DNA from: Lactobacillus sp. ESL0684
Lineage (GTDB): Bacteria; Bacillota; Bacilli; Lactobacillales; Lactobacillaceae
Direction: 5' to 3'
NCBI RefSeq assembly: GCF_029392675.1
Contig: NZ_CP113941.1
Location: 112,001 to 176,000, forward strand
DNA: 64,000 bases
The notes under the pieces were generated by a model. That model made no database searches and had not been told where the DNA came from. It saw nothing but the letters and a program-made list of their open reading frames with translations. Shown piece after piece: positions 54,983-63,567 of this stretch (positions within the stretch are counted from its first letter, which is position 1; each line of letters begins with the position of its first letter). The position numbers and the translations under genes are program-made.

Positions 54983-56203
54983 ATGAAACTTACACATGGA
55001 TCAAATAATGAAACAGAAATCAAATTACGTTGGTTACTTCTAGGTGAGTTAGCCACGTGGATTGGTGAAAGCTTTGTTTGGCCGTTAACATCAGTTTATC
55101 TGAATAAGCAGCTCCACATTAGCTTGTCGGTTATTGGAATAGTACTATTTTGTAATTGTGCTAGCAATGTTTTGGGGTCGCTGGTTGCAGGACGATTATA
55201 TGATCGCTGTGATCCATATCCGTTAATAGTTGCTGGTCTAGGTTTAGATGCAGTAGTTTTATTTTTAATGGCCTTTTTTCATGGTTGGCCAGAATACTGG
55301 GTTTGGCTCACGATTACTGGCTTTATTAGTGGTTGGAATGCTACATTAATTAATTCGATAGCAACTAGTTTAAAGAAATATCCAGGGCGGTATGTTTTTA
55401 ATTTAATCTATTTTGCTCAAAATCTAGGGACAGTGACTGGTACCCTAATTGTTGGTTATTTGTATGATTTTTCGATTGAATTCTTATTTATCTTGGCTGC
55501 ATCTTTATTTGTAATTGCTTGTATTAATGCGGCGATTAATTATCGGCCAATTATTAGCTTTCATCAAAAGCGGCAAAGTCAAAAAAAGACTGGTGGCAAT
55601 ATTCCCAAAGCTGAACCGATGCCTAAACCTAATTTTATGTTAATGATGGGATTTTTGGTTTCATTAGCAGTAACCTGGTTAATGTATATGAATTGGGAGT
55701 CTAATCTTTCCGTTTACATGGTTTCACTTGGGATACCATTCCATATGTATAGTTTATTATGGACGTTGAATGGCGCAGTAATTGTGATTATGCAAATGAT
55801 TCTGGCTCGTTTTCCGCGATTATTTAAAAACCTATTCCAGCAAATCATTTTTGGGACATTTATGTTCGCTATTTCCTTTGTTACATTGATTTTTGCGCGT
55901 GATTTTGGTCATTTTGCTTTATCGATGTTCATTTTAACGTTAGGTGAATCAACCGCCTTTCCGGCTGTCCCTGCCTATATCAATGATTTGTCGCCAATGA
56001 GTAGTAAAGGTAAGTATCAAGGTGAAATTAATGTGGCTCGTGGTACCGGACAAGCCTTTGGTCCGTTATTTGGCGGGATGATTATTGACCATGCCGGTTA
56101 TTTGCCGTTTTTTATGGTAGCAGCGATTGGTATTTTACTGATGATTATTTTATTAGTGCCACTTCATGCCAAATTGCGCAAAGATATTACTTTGTATAAA
56201 TGA
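54983..56203 (+). CDS. MFS transporter
   Basis: Membrane carrier of 406 residues with about twelve spans. Motif A-like AGRLYDRCDPYPLI is seen between spans 2 and 3, and the central loop (about 185-215) is basic with QKRQSQKKTGGN. ATG 54983 follows AAAGGACTG; an earlier ATG at 54962 would add seven polar residues without a ribosome site. It stands between terminated operons, so it is probably monocistronic. Substrate not predictable. Confidence 0.85.
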   Translation: MKLTHGSNNETEIKLRWLLLGELATWIGESFVWPLTSVYLNKQLHISLSVIGIVLFCNCASNVLGSLVAGRLYDRCDPYPLIVAGLGLDAVVLFLMAFFHGWPEYWVWLTITGFISGWNATLINSIATSLKKYPGRYVFNLIYFAQNLGTVTGTLIVGYLYDFSIEFLFILAASLFVIACINAAINYRPIISFHQKRQSQKKTGGNIPKAEPMPKPNFMLMMGFLVSLAVTWLMYMNWESNLSVYMVSLGIPFHMYSLLWTLNGAVIVIMQMILARFPRLFKNLFQQIIFGTFMFAISFVTLIFARDFGHFALSMFILTLGESTAFPAVPAYINDLSPMSSKGKYQGEINVARGTGQAFGPLFGGMIIDHAGYLPFFMVAAIGILLMIILLVPLHAKLRKDITLYK

Positions 56204-56291
56204 TTTTGTAAAGAGTTTTTAATGTTTAATGATTCAATAAAATGATAATATTAGACTATGTAAATTTTAGATGAAGAGGGGGAATTACTGA

Positions 56292-58241
56292 ATGAAAAAT
56301 ATTAGTGCTGTCCGCGGTGGCAGTGGTGGTGTGATTGAACCTAAAGTAGGTACTAGACCACAAGATAATATTTACTTAGCCGTAAATTCTGAATGGTTAG
56401 AAAAGACTGACATTCCTGCCGATCGTTCACGAATGGCAGCGTTTGACATGATTGATGTCAATGTTGAAAAGCACTTAATGCAAGACTTTGCGGACTTTGC
56501 AGCTGGCAAAAAGGCTGTTCCCGCTATTGCTAATCTCGACAAAGCAGTGAATTTGTATAAATTAGCTAAGGACTTTGATAAGCGTAATGCTGATGGAGCA
56601 CAGCCAATCAAAGCTGACTTGACAAGGTTGACAGAACTTAAAGACTTTTCTGATTATAATTTGAACGCAGCTGATTTAGCTAGTTTTGCTTCAATTCCAT
56701 TTGGACTTAGTGTTGATCCTGATATGAAGAATACTAAGGTTAATTTGTTGGGATTTTCAGGTCCAGGAACCTATTTACCAGACACTACTACTTATGAGAC
56801 TGAAGATGCTCCTAAGTTGTTAGCTATTTTGCAAAAGCAGTCTGTTAAGCTGTTGGAAATGGCAGGAATTGAGACTGAGCAAGCAGAACAATATGCAGCA
56901 GATGCAATTAAGTTTGATGCAAGACTTGCTAAGGTGGTTAAGTCGGCTGAAGAGTGGGCTGATTATCCAGCTTGTTATAATCCGATGAAGATTGCTGACT
57001 TTGAAGCTAAGTTCAAAGACTTCAAGATTAAGCAATACCTGGTAGCAGTTGTTGGTGAAGAGCCTGATCGAATTAATGTGGAAGAACCACGTTATCTTGA
57101 TCATATCAATGAGATCATTAATGAAGCTAATTTTGCTGAAATCAAGGGTTGGATGATTGTTAACTTTATTAATGGTGCAGCGTCTGATTTATCACAAGAT
57201 TTTCGTGAAGCAGCTTTTCCATTCAGTCAAGCATTGTCCGGACAACCTGAACTGTCTAGTGGTGAAAAACAGGCTTATCATATTGCCAATGGAGCTTTTA
57301 GCGAAGTTGTTGGTGTATATTATGGGCAAACTTATTTTGGTGCTGAAGCCAAAAAAGATGTTGAAGATATGATTCACCGAATGCTTGATGTATATGAGGA
57401 GCGCTTGCTAGCTAATGATTGGTTGTCAGAAGCAACTAAGCAAAAAGCAGTTGGTAAATTAACAGCTTTAGAACTGAAGATTGGCTACCCAGAAAAAATT
57501 GAAGACATCTATAACCGTTTGGAAGTAACTCCCGCTAGTCAAGGCGGAAGCTTGTATTCGAATGATCGTGCATTTGCAATTGCTGAACAAAAATATAATA
57601 TGGAACAATTGCATAAAGAAGTTGATCGGACTGTTTGGGCAATGCCAGCCAACTTGGTTAATGCATGTTATGATCCTCAAAGAAATGATCTAACGTTCCC
57701 AGCAGCGATTTTACAAGCGCCGTTTTACGATTTGAAGCAAGACAGAGCAACTAATTTTGGTGGAATTGGTTCTGTGATTGCCCATGAAGTTTCACATGCA
57801 TTTGATAATAATGGTGCTCAATTCGATAAATTTGGGAATATGACTAATTGGTGGACTGACGAAGATTATGCCGAGTTTAAAAAGAGAACTCAAGCAGAAA
57901 TTGACTTATTTGACGGTCTTGAATATGGTCCAGTTAAATTAAATGGTAAGCAAATTGTATCAGAGAATATTGCTGATCAAGGTGGTCTTACCGCTGCCGT
58001 TGAAGCCGCAAAGAATGAAAATGATGATTTAAAGAAATTATTTGAAAACTTTGCACGGATTTGGGCTAATAAGCAATTAGTTGAATCCATTAAATCGCAA
58101 ACAGCGGTTGATGTGCATGCGCCCGGTCCAGATCGAGCTAACGTACAGATTCAGTGTCAAGATGACTTTTATGAAGTCTTTGGTGTAAAACCCACTGATG
58201 GTATGTGGCTCGATCCAGCTGAGCGCGTGCACATCTGGTAA
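56292..58241 (+). CDS. pepO: Cytosolic endopeptidase O, M13 family
   Basis: Zinc endopeptidase of 649 residues without a signal peptide, as usual for lactobacillus PepO, which degrades casein-derived oligopeptides after uptake. Start region VIEPKVGTRPQDNIYLAVNSEWLEK; zinc site HEVSH (His498, Glu499, His502) and ENIADQGG (Glu558, Asp562); C-terminal MWLDPAERVHIW. ATG 56292 follows GAGGGGG. A paralog with signal peptide and wall-binding domain is encoded at 46980-49301. A strong terminator follows. Confidence 0.94.
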   Translation: MKNISAVRGGSGGVIEPKVGTRPQDNIYLAVNSEWLEKTDIPADRSRMAAFDMIDVNVEKHLMQDFADFAAGKKAVPAIANLDKAVNLYKLAKDFDKRNADGAQPIKADLTRLTELKDFSDYNLNAADLASFASIPFGLSVDPDMKNTKVNLLGFSGPGTYLPDTTTYETEDAPKLLAILQKQSVKLLEMAGIETEQAEQYAADAIKFDARLAKVVKSAEEWADYPACYNPMKIADFEAKFKDFKIKQYLVAVVGEEPDRINVEEPRYLDHINEIINEANFAEIKGWMIVNFINGAASDLSQDFREAAFPFSQALSGQPELSSGEKQAYHIANGAFSEVVGVYYGQTYFGAEAKKDVEDMIHRMLDVYEERLLANDWLSEATKQKAVGKLTALELKIGYPEKIEDIYNRLEVTPASQGGSLYSNDRAFAIAEQKYNMEQLHKEVDRTVWAMPANLVNACYDPQRNDLTFPAAILQAPFYDLKQDRATNFGGIGSVIAHEVSHAFDNNGAQFDKFGNMTNWWTDEDYAEFKKRTQAEIDLFDGLEYGPVKLNGKQIVSENIADQGGLTAAVEAAKNENDDLKKLFENFARIWANKQLVESIKSQTAVDVHAPGPDRANVQIQCQDDFYEVFGVKPTDGMWLDPAERVHIW

Positions 58242-58285
58242 AATTTATTAGGTTTTTTAGCTATTTTAGCTAGATGAATTACACG

Positions 58286-58321
58286 AAAAGACCCTACTCC
58301 GTTTGGAGTAGGGTCTTTTTT
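58286..58321. terminator. Strong bidirectional terminator
   Basis: AAAAGACCCTACTCC pairs perfectly with GGAGTAGGGTCTTTT over a GTTT tetraloop. It ends pepO and the convergent kup gene. Confidence 0.95.
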
Positions 58322-58333
58322 ATGTTGTATTAT

Positions 58334-60364
58334 TTAGTTATTGTCTGCATTTTTTAAATTGGAATAGTCTTTGGGAGCAACCCGTTTAATATGCAGGTTG
58401 CCTTCTGGTTTACCTAAAATTAGTGGCACCTTTTCGATTACTGTATCAGTATATTCTAAACCAAACCAAGTGGCTGGATTAGATGAGAGATTCTGGAGCC
58501 AGACACGAGCTTGAACAATCCACTTTTCATAGCCCCTTAGCTTAGTTAAAGGGCTGACCATGTCATTAATAATTACAAAGGAAAAGTCGCCAACGTCTCG
58601 TCCAGGCGTAGTAGTATATTCTTGGGGCTGAGCTTCAATTGTCCCATCCTTAATAAGATCATGAACAATTTGCCGCAGATAAATGTTGACACTAGTTTGC
58701 TTTTTAAAACCTAAGAAGAGCTGAACGTTAATCACATTCTTGGTGTCATAGGTGTTAACCGCGTATTTTGCGGTAAAAGGTTCGTTAGTAATATTCACGG
58801 AAACAAACCAATACGCTTTAGCACGTTTAGGTCGCTTATCCAAAATTGAGTACATCACTTCACGCTTAATGAACTTATTATATTTAACTTTAGCCATATA
58901 GACTAAATTAGTAGCATAAATTGGATAGTCTTCATCGTGACTAAGATCAGTTAACATATCAGTACATTCGTCTAAGCGAACGTAAGTATGAGCACCTTCA
59001 TGTTTATCCCGTACTTGATTACCAAAGTACCAGATGAACATGACTACGCCGATTAGACCAGCGATTAAGACAGTTACGTAACCACCACGCATGAATTTAG
59101 TTAAACTAGAAATTAAAAACATGCTTTCAATAAAGCCAAAAATTAACAAGAAGCCTAATCGTAAAACTAGCGGTTGCTGTTTGCTACCTAGGTATTCGAA
59201 TAGTAATAATGTTGTCATTAGCATAGTCACGGTAATTGCCAGACCATAAGCGGCTTCCATGTGTTGCGATGTTTGGAAGAAAATTACTACTGCGATGGTT
59301 CCGGCACAAATCATTTTGTTAATCGCAGGAATATAAATCTGGCCATGTTCAGTAGTAGGGTAGTTAATATTCATCCTAGGCAAGAACTTTAACCCAATAG
59401 CTTCAGAAACTAAAGTGAATGAACCAGTAATTAGAGCTTGTGAAGCAATAATTGCAGCTAATGTTGCCAAAATAATGGCGAATAACCGCCAACTGCTTGG
59501 CACAGCTTCAAAGAAAGGGTTAAGTTCAGTTCCATTAGCTTGATAGTGTGGATTTTGCAAGATCCAGACACCTTGTCCTAAATAATTTAGTGCTAAACAA
59601 ATGAATACGTATGGCCAAGAACCACGAATATTGGCCTTACCAACATGACCAACGTCTGAATAAAGAGCTTCGGCACCGGTTGTAGCTAAGAAAATTGATC
59701 CAAGAATGAAAATTCCAACTTTGTTAGCTGGACTAAACAAAATCTTAATTGCCCAAATTGGATTAAGCGCGGCCAAAATTGACCAATCTTGTCGCAGATT
59801 AATTAGTCCAATAATCCCTAAAAAAGTAAACCAAATAAACATAACGGGACCAAAGGCTTTACCGATACTACTAGTACCTAGCATTTGGATTGAAAAGAGC
59901 AGTAATAAGATAATGATGGTAATCATAATTACTACTCCTTGGTTAGGCACAGGAACATTAGCACCGAAATGCATGTTCTTTAAGCCTTCAATCGAAGTCG
60001 TAACGGTTACTGCGGGAGTTAGCGTTCCATCAGCCAGCAATGCGGCACCGCCCAATAAGGCAGGAATTACCAGCCATTTGGCACGTTTGCGAACTAAAGC
60101 ATAAAGAGCAAAAATCCCGCCTTCACCACGGTTAGTGGCATTTAATGCAACTAACACGTATTTCACTGTGGTTAACAAAGTGACAGTCCAAAAAATTAAT
60201 GAAATTGAACCTAAAATTAGTTCACGATTAACGGAAGCAATGCCGCCATTACCAGCTAAAATTGACTTCATTACGTAAAGCGGACTGGTACCAATATCTC
60301 CATAAACAATCCCAATAGTAATCAAAAGTCCAGCAGCTGAGATTCGTTTCTTATTCTGCTTCAT
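58334..60364 (-). CDS. kup: Kup-family potassium transporter
   Basis: Proton-coupled potassium uptake protein of 676 residues, the family length. About twelve spans (residues 10-460) begin with GLLITIGIVYGDIGTSPLYVMKSIL, the Kup signature; GEGGIFALYALVRK and ATTGAEALYSDVGHVGK are further hallmarks. A cytosolic C-terminal domain of about 210 residues follows. ATG 60364 follows AGGGAGT. It is monocistronic, between two terminators. No cyclic-di-AMP riboswitch fits in the short upstream gap. Confidence 0.96.
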   Translation of the reverse strand: MKQNKKRISAAGLLITIGIVYGDIGTSPLYVMKSILAGNGGIASVNRELILGSISLIFWTVTLLTTVKYVLVALNATNRGEGGIFALYALVRKRAKWLVIPALLGGAALLADGTLTPAVTVTTSIEGLKNMHFGANVPVPNQGVVIMITIIILLLLFSIQMLGTSSIGKAFGPVMFIWFTFLGIIGLINLRQDWSILAALNPIWAIKILFSPANKVGIFILGSIFLATTGAEALYSDVGHVGKANIRGSWPYVFICLALNYLGQGVWILQNPHYQANGTELNPFFEAVPSSWRLFAIILATLAAIIASQALITGSFTLVSEAIGLKFLPRMNINYPTTEHGQIYIPAINKMICAGTIAVVIFFQTSQHMEAAYGLAITVTMLMTTLLLFEYLGSKQQPLVLRLGFLLIFGFIESMFLISSLTKFMRGGYVTVLIAGLIGVVMFIWYFGNQVRDKHEGAHTYVRLDECTDMLTDLSHDEDYPIYATNLVYMAKVKYNKFIKREVMYSILDKRPKRAKAYWFVSVNITNEPFTAKYAVNTYDTKNVINVQLFLGFKKQTSVNIYLRQIVHDLIKDGTIEAQPQEYTTTPGRDVGDFSFVIINDMVSPLTKLRGYEKWIVQARVWLQNLSSNPATWFGLEYTDTVIEKVPLILGKPEGNLHIKRVAPKDYSNLKNADNN

Positions 60365-60412
60365 AGTTATTGCATACTCCCTGTAGATAACAATAATATA
60401 TTTATTTTTAAG

Positions 60413-60468
60413 TAAAAAAGAACGTCATAATGACATTCTCTTCTAAGCATCTATTTTGTTCTTTTTTT
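60413..60468. terminator. Terminator between the unknown gene and kup
   Basis: AAAAAAGAAC (60414-60423) pairs with GTTCTTTTTT (60458-60467), and GTCATAATGAC (60424-60434) can form an inner palindrome. A and T tracts on both sides allow action in either direction; it ends the minus-strand gene at 60486. Confidence 0.75.
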
Positions 60469-60485
60469 AACTATATTACAAGTAA

Positions 60486-60902
60486 TTATGACAAAGAATT
60501 AGTAATGTGGGAACGTCTGTCCTCATACCAATTTTCCCAATCTTGATAAGTAGTCATTTCCGTTGGTGCAATGTTATCTTGTTTGACAATTTCATCAACT
60601 AGATTTTGGAAATTTTGTCCGTGATATTGCAAAACATGCTTAACTAATTCGCGCCGTGAAAAGTTAATATTATCAATAATGTAATGGTTAATATCAACCA
60701 TATTGGCGTCAGTGTCATAAGCATCCATAATTTCTAAATCACGCTCGTTGAATTGAGCAATATAGAAATCGGCAAAAATTTGTAAATAATCAGGTTGACT
60801 AGTAAATTCTTCTTGCGGCATAGTTTTCCAGTTAGCTTGTGGCACTACTACTTCAAGATCAATTGTTTCTTCATTATCTTTGGTATTTTTTTCTTTTTCA
60901 GT
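60486..60902 (-). CDS. Conserved lactobacillus protein of unknown function
   Basis: An acidic soluble protein of about 138 residues. The first 30 residues are charged and probably disordered (LTEKEKNTKDNEETIDLEV); the rest is helical with many aromatic residues (PDYLQIFADFYIAQFNERDLEIM, YQDWENWYEDRRS). TTG 60902 is chosen because AAAGGAG lies eight bases before it; an ATG at 60947 would put that site inside the gene. No domain recognised. It is preceded by another unknown gene with a gap of 116 bases. Confidence 0.65.
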   Translation of the reverse strand, partial: TEKEKNTKDNEETIDLEVVVPQANWKTMPQEEFTSQPDYLQIFADFYIAQFNERDLEIMDAYDTDANMVDINHYIIDNINFSRRELVKHVLQYHGQNFQNLVDEIVKQDNIAPTEMTTYQDWENWYEDRRSHITNSLS

Positions 60903-61018
60903 CAAAGCAGACACTCCTTTAATAAAAATAGGAAACGTGAAAGTCAATAGTCATTCTACCGAGTTTACACACTAAAAGCAACTTTTGCGGTAATTTATCC
61001 TTAAAACGAGGATATTAG

Positions 61019-61903
61019 TTAGGGTTTTAGATAAGTTTGAATATCTTTTTTGGTTATTTGGTTAATATTACTGCGACCACTCTTGCGGTACATATCAATT
61101 AAGTCTTGCGGACTCCAAGACATTGCATCAAAGCCTAGGCTACCAACTTGTTTACGCAATTGGGTAATTTGATCGTCTGTTACGGTCTTGCCATGCACCT
61201 TGTGATCGCCCATAGAGCCTTCACCAGTCTTACCAGCATTACCAGTATCTTCATTGGCCTTGTTTGTAGAAGAACTATTGGTATTTGCTTGAGTGGATTG
61301 CTTGTTGGTAGTCGAATCATTATTAACTTGGCTAGCTTTTTGATCAGCCTTAATGCCGTCCTCAGCTTCTTGTTTATAAGTAGCATAGTATTTGCCATTA
61401 ATGTAAGGCAAGTCTAAGATACTTTGATACTGCTTAATTGCTTCACTGTATTTGCTATCAGTTTCGGCTTTTTTAGCATCAGCCAGCAATGGTTTGATTT
61501 CGTGTTGGTAATTGTCTTGTACTTCGTTAACGGTTGTTTTTAACTTTTGTCCTTGCTTATTTAAAACAGAATAGCCATTATCTTCATTAGTGACCGCAGC
61601 TACTTTTTGTAAAGCAGTACTATATTTGCCATCTTTAGTAGCATTAACGGCTGCTTGCATATTATTAGCTTGCTTTTCATAAATTTGTGCGGTTTTGGTT
61701 TGTTTGACTTCATTGGCTTTTGCAAAATCACTGCGAGCTGCAACATAATCTTGATCTTTAACAGCTTCCTTGCCACTGTTCATCGCCTTTTCATAAGCAG
61801 CATCTACTTTGTTGCTGCTGGCTTTTTCTGTGCCATAAATGACACCCCCGCCAATGGCAATTACTGCTGCTGCAACAATTGCCCAAATTGTAGTTTTCTT
61901 CAT
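61019..61903 (-). CDS. Membrane-anchored protein with TPR-like helical region, unknown function
   Basis: A 294-residue protein with one N-terminal span (about 5-25, TTIWAIVAAAVIAIGGGVIYG) and no lipobox, so probably anchored with the rest outside. Helical repeats (about 33-190) recall tetratricopeptide units (AARSDFAKANEVKQTKTAQIYEKQ, YSEAIKQYQSILDLP). A Ser/Asn/Thr-rich linker (about 195-230) leads to a small C-terminal domain (DDQITQLRKQVGSLGFDAMSWSPQDLIDMYRK...). ATG 61903 follows GGAGGAGAA. Function unknown; possibly a scaffold or stress-related envelope protein. Confidence 0.7.
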   Translation of the reverse strand: MKKTTIWAIVAAAVIAIGGGVIYGTEKASSNKVDAAYEKAMNSGKEAVKDQDYVAARSDFAKANEVKQTKTAQIYEKQANNMQAAVNATKDGKYSTALQKVAAVTNEDNGYSVLNKQGQKLKTTVNEVQDNYQHEIKPLLADAKKAETDSKYSEAIKQYQSILDLPYINGKYYATYKQEAEDGIKADQKASQVNNDSTTNKQSTQANTNSSSTNKANEDTGNAGKTGEGSMGDHKVHGKTVTDDQITQLRKQVGSLGFDAMSWSPQDLIDMYRKSGRSNINQITKKDIQTYLKP

Positions 61904-62021
61904 AATAGGAAATTCTCCTCCTTATTAAACCTTATCTTAATTATAATTGCTTTAGTGATATTTGACTACTGCAGATGTTTTTTAATAAAAATCTTTAAGG
62001 TTTAAGTAGGTTTTCTGCTAA

Positions 62022-62058
62022 TTAAAAACGAGCGCTTGTAAAAAACGCTCGTTATAAT
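62022..62058. terminator. Terminator after nupC
   Basis: AACGAGCG (62027-62034) pairs with CGCTCGTT (62046-62053); on the minus strand a T-run follows. It lies just beyond the nupC stop. Confidence 0.85.
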
Positions 62059-62075
62059 TTTTGTAAATAACTGAA

Positions 62076-63266
62076 TTAGAAGTATAAACCAACAATCGTA
62101 CCAGTCAAAATTGAGGCCAAAGTTGCACCAAGCAGTAATTTCATTGAAAACTTGGAAACGATCGTACCGGCCTTTTTGCTAATCGATCTAATTGAGCCAG
62201 TAATAATACCGATCACGCCGAAGTTGGCAAAGGAGATTAAATAAGATGAAATAATCGCGTTAGCCTTAGGCGTCAAAGTTGCAGCAATTTTAGTTAGATC
62301 ACCTAAAGCAACAAACTCGTTAGTTAAAATCTTGGTGGCCATCAAGCTACCTACCTTGGTAACATCTTGCATAGGTACACCCATAATAAAGGCAATCGGT
62401 GAGAAAATATAACCAAGAATGCTAGTGAAGCTAATATGGAAGATATTAGTAAAGGCGCTGTTCAAAAATGAAATTAAGGCAACGAAGCCGATTAGCATTG
62501 CGGCAACGGTGATTGCCATATTAAAACCATCTTGAATATAGTTGCCCACGACTTGGAAAAAGGGCTCCTTTTCAGTCGTATTTTCTGCTTCAACATGTAG
62601 TTCGTTATCTGCTGTTACATCGTATGGATTGACGATGCAGGTAACAATTAGTGCAGATAAGATATTTAAAAAGACAGCAGTTACTACGAACTTACCAGGT
62701 ACTAGTTGCATATATGACGCTAATACAGCTGCTGATACTGCACTCATAGCAGATGCACAGATAGTGTAGAGCCTTTTTTCATCTAGTTTAGGAATTTGCT
62801 CTTTAACTGTTAAGAAAACTTCGGGCTGACCTAAAATAGCAGTCGAAACAGCGAAGTAACTCTCAAGTTCGCCCATTCCTGCCAACTTATTAAGCAAAAA
62901 GCCGGTCCACTTGATAATAAAAGGCAGGATCTTTAGATAATTGAGAATTCCCACTAAGGCTGAAATGAATACGATAGGCATTAGCACGTCTAGAAAAAAG
63001 ACTGAGGCTCCCTTTTTGATTACTACCCCGCCAAATACGAAATTAACGCCGGCAGCAGCTTGGGTCATTAACCAACCAAAAAAGTTAGAGATTGCGCCCA
63101 TTGCACTGACACCGCCAGAAGTTTTTAAACAAAGAAATGAAATCAGCAGTTGCAATGCAAACATAATTCCGATTTTCTTAAACTTAATATGTTTACGATC
63201 GTTGCTGACTAACCAGCCGATAATGAAGACTAGGGCCATTCCGGTTAGTAAGAATAAAAATTGCAT
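62076..63266 (-). CDS. nupC: Concentrative nucleoside transporter, NupC family
   Basis: Membrane nucleoside-cation symporter of 396 residues with about ten spans. CNT landmarks: GVNFVFGG (about 73-80), AVSTAILGQPEVFLTVKEQIP with the nucleoside-binding Gln-Pro-Glu, and SYLISFANFGVIGIITGSI near the C-terminus. ATG 63266 follows AAAGGTT. It is divergent from deoC, so the pair links deoxynucleoside uptake to breakdown of deoxyribose phosphate; the gap holds paired palindromes. Confidence 0.95.
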   Translation of the reverse strand: MQFLFLLTGMALVFIIGWLVSNDRKHIKFKKIGIMFALQLLISFLCLKTSGGVSAMGAISNFFGWLMTQAAAGVNFVFGGVVIKKGASVFFLDVLMPIVFISALVGILNYLKILPFIIKWTGFLLNKLAGMGELESYFAVSTAILGQPEVFLTVKEQIPKLDEKRLYTICASAMSAVSAAVLASYMQLVPGKFVVTAVFLNILSALIVTCIVNPYDVTADNELHVEAENTTEKEPFFQVVGNYIQDGFNMAITVAAMLIGFVALISFLNSAFTNIFHISFTSILGYIFSPIAFIMGVPMQDVTKVGSLMATKILTNEFVALGDLTKIAATLTPKANAIISSYLISFANFGVIGIITGSIRSISKKAGTIVSKFSMKLLLGATLASILTGTIVGLYF

Positions 63267-63411
63267 GAAGATAAACCTTTCTACTAAATAATACAGTCCA
63301 AATTAAACAAGGTTAATAATTAATCTGGAGTAGGTTGATTTTAAATTAATTACTAAAAGGATTGCGCTACCAATTGCCTTTTAACTTGACTTGCATAGAT
63401 TAGCACGATTC

Positions 63412-63425
63412 TTTACATATGTAAA
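63412..63425. promoter_or_regulatory. Palindromic operator candidate 1 in the nupC-deoC gap
   Basis: TTTACATATGTAAA is a perfect 14-base palindrome, nearly identical to the one at 63516-63529. The two sites are 104 bases apart (about ten helical turns), which would suit repression by DNA looping. The regulator is not in the window. Confidence 0.55.
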
Positions 63426-63515
63426 CAGTTTATGTGAAATTATGTTCATAAGCTTTTATGAAAGGCTTGATCTAAAATTGAATTTCAAAAATGCTACAAA
63501 TGTTCAACTAAAACA

Positions 63516-63543
63516 TTTACATTTGTAAAAAAATAGTTATACT
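63516..63543 (+). promoter_or_regulatory. Palindromic operator candidate 2 and deoC promoter
   Basis: TTTACATTTGTAAA (63516-63529) repeats the upstream palindrome with one change. Its TTTACA serves as -35 box, 16 bases before a -10 TATACT (63538-63543); GAAAGGAG and the deoC start follow. A protein bound here would block the promoter. Confidence 0.6.
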
Positions 63544-63567
63544 TTAAAGTGAAAGGAGTTGTTGAAC

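Noticed and set aside
60365-60485. Cyclic-di-AMP (ydaO) riboswitch upstream of kup
   Set aside because: Only about 120 bases are available and half are occupied by a terminator; no conserved riboswitch core is visible.
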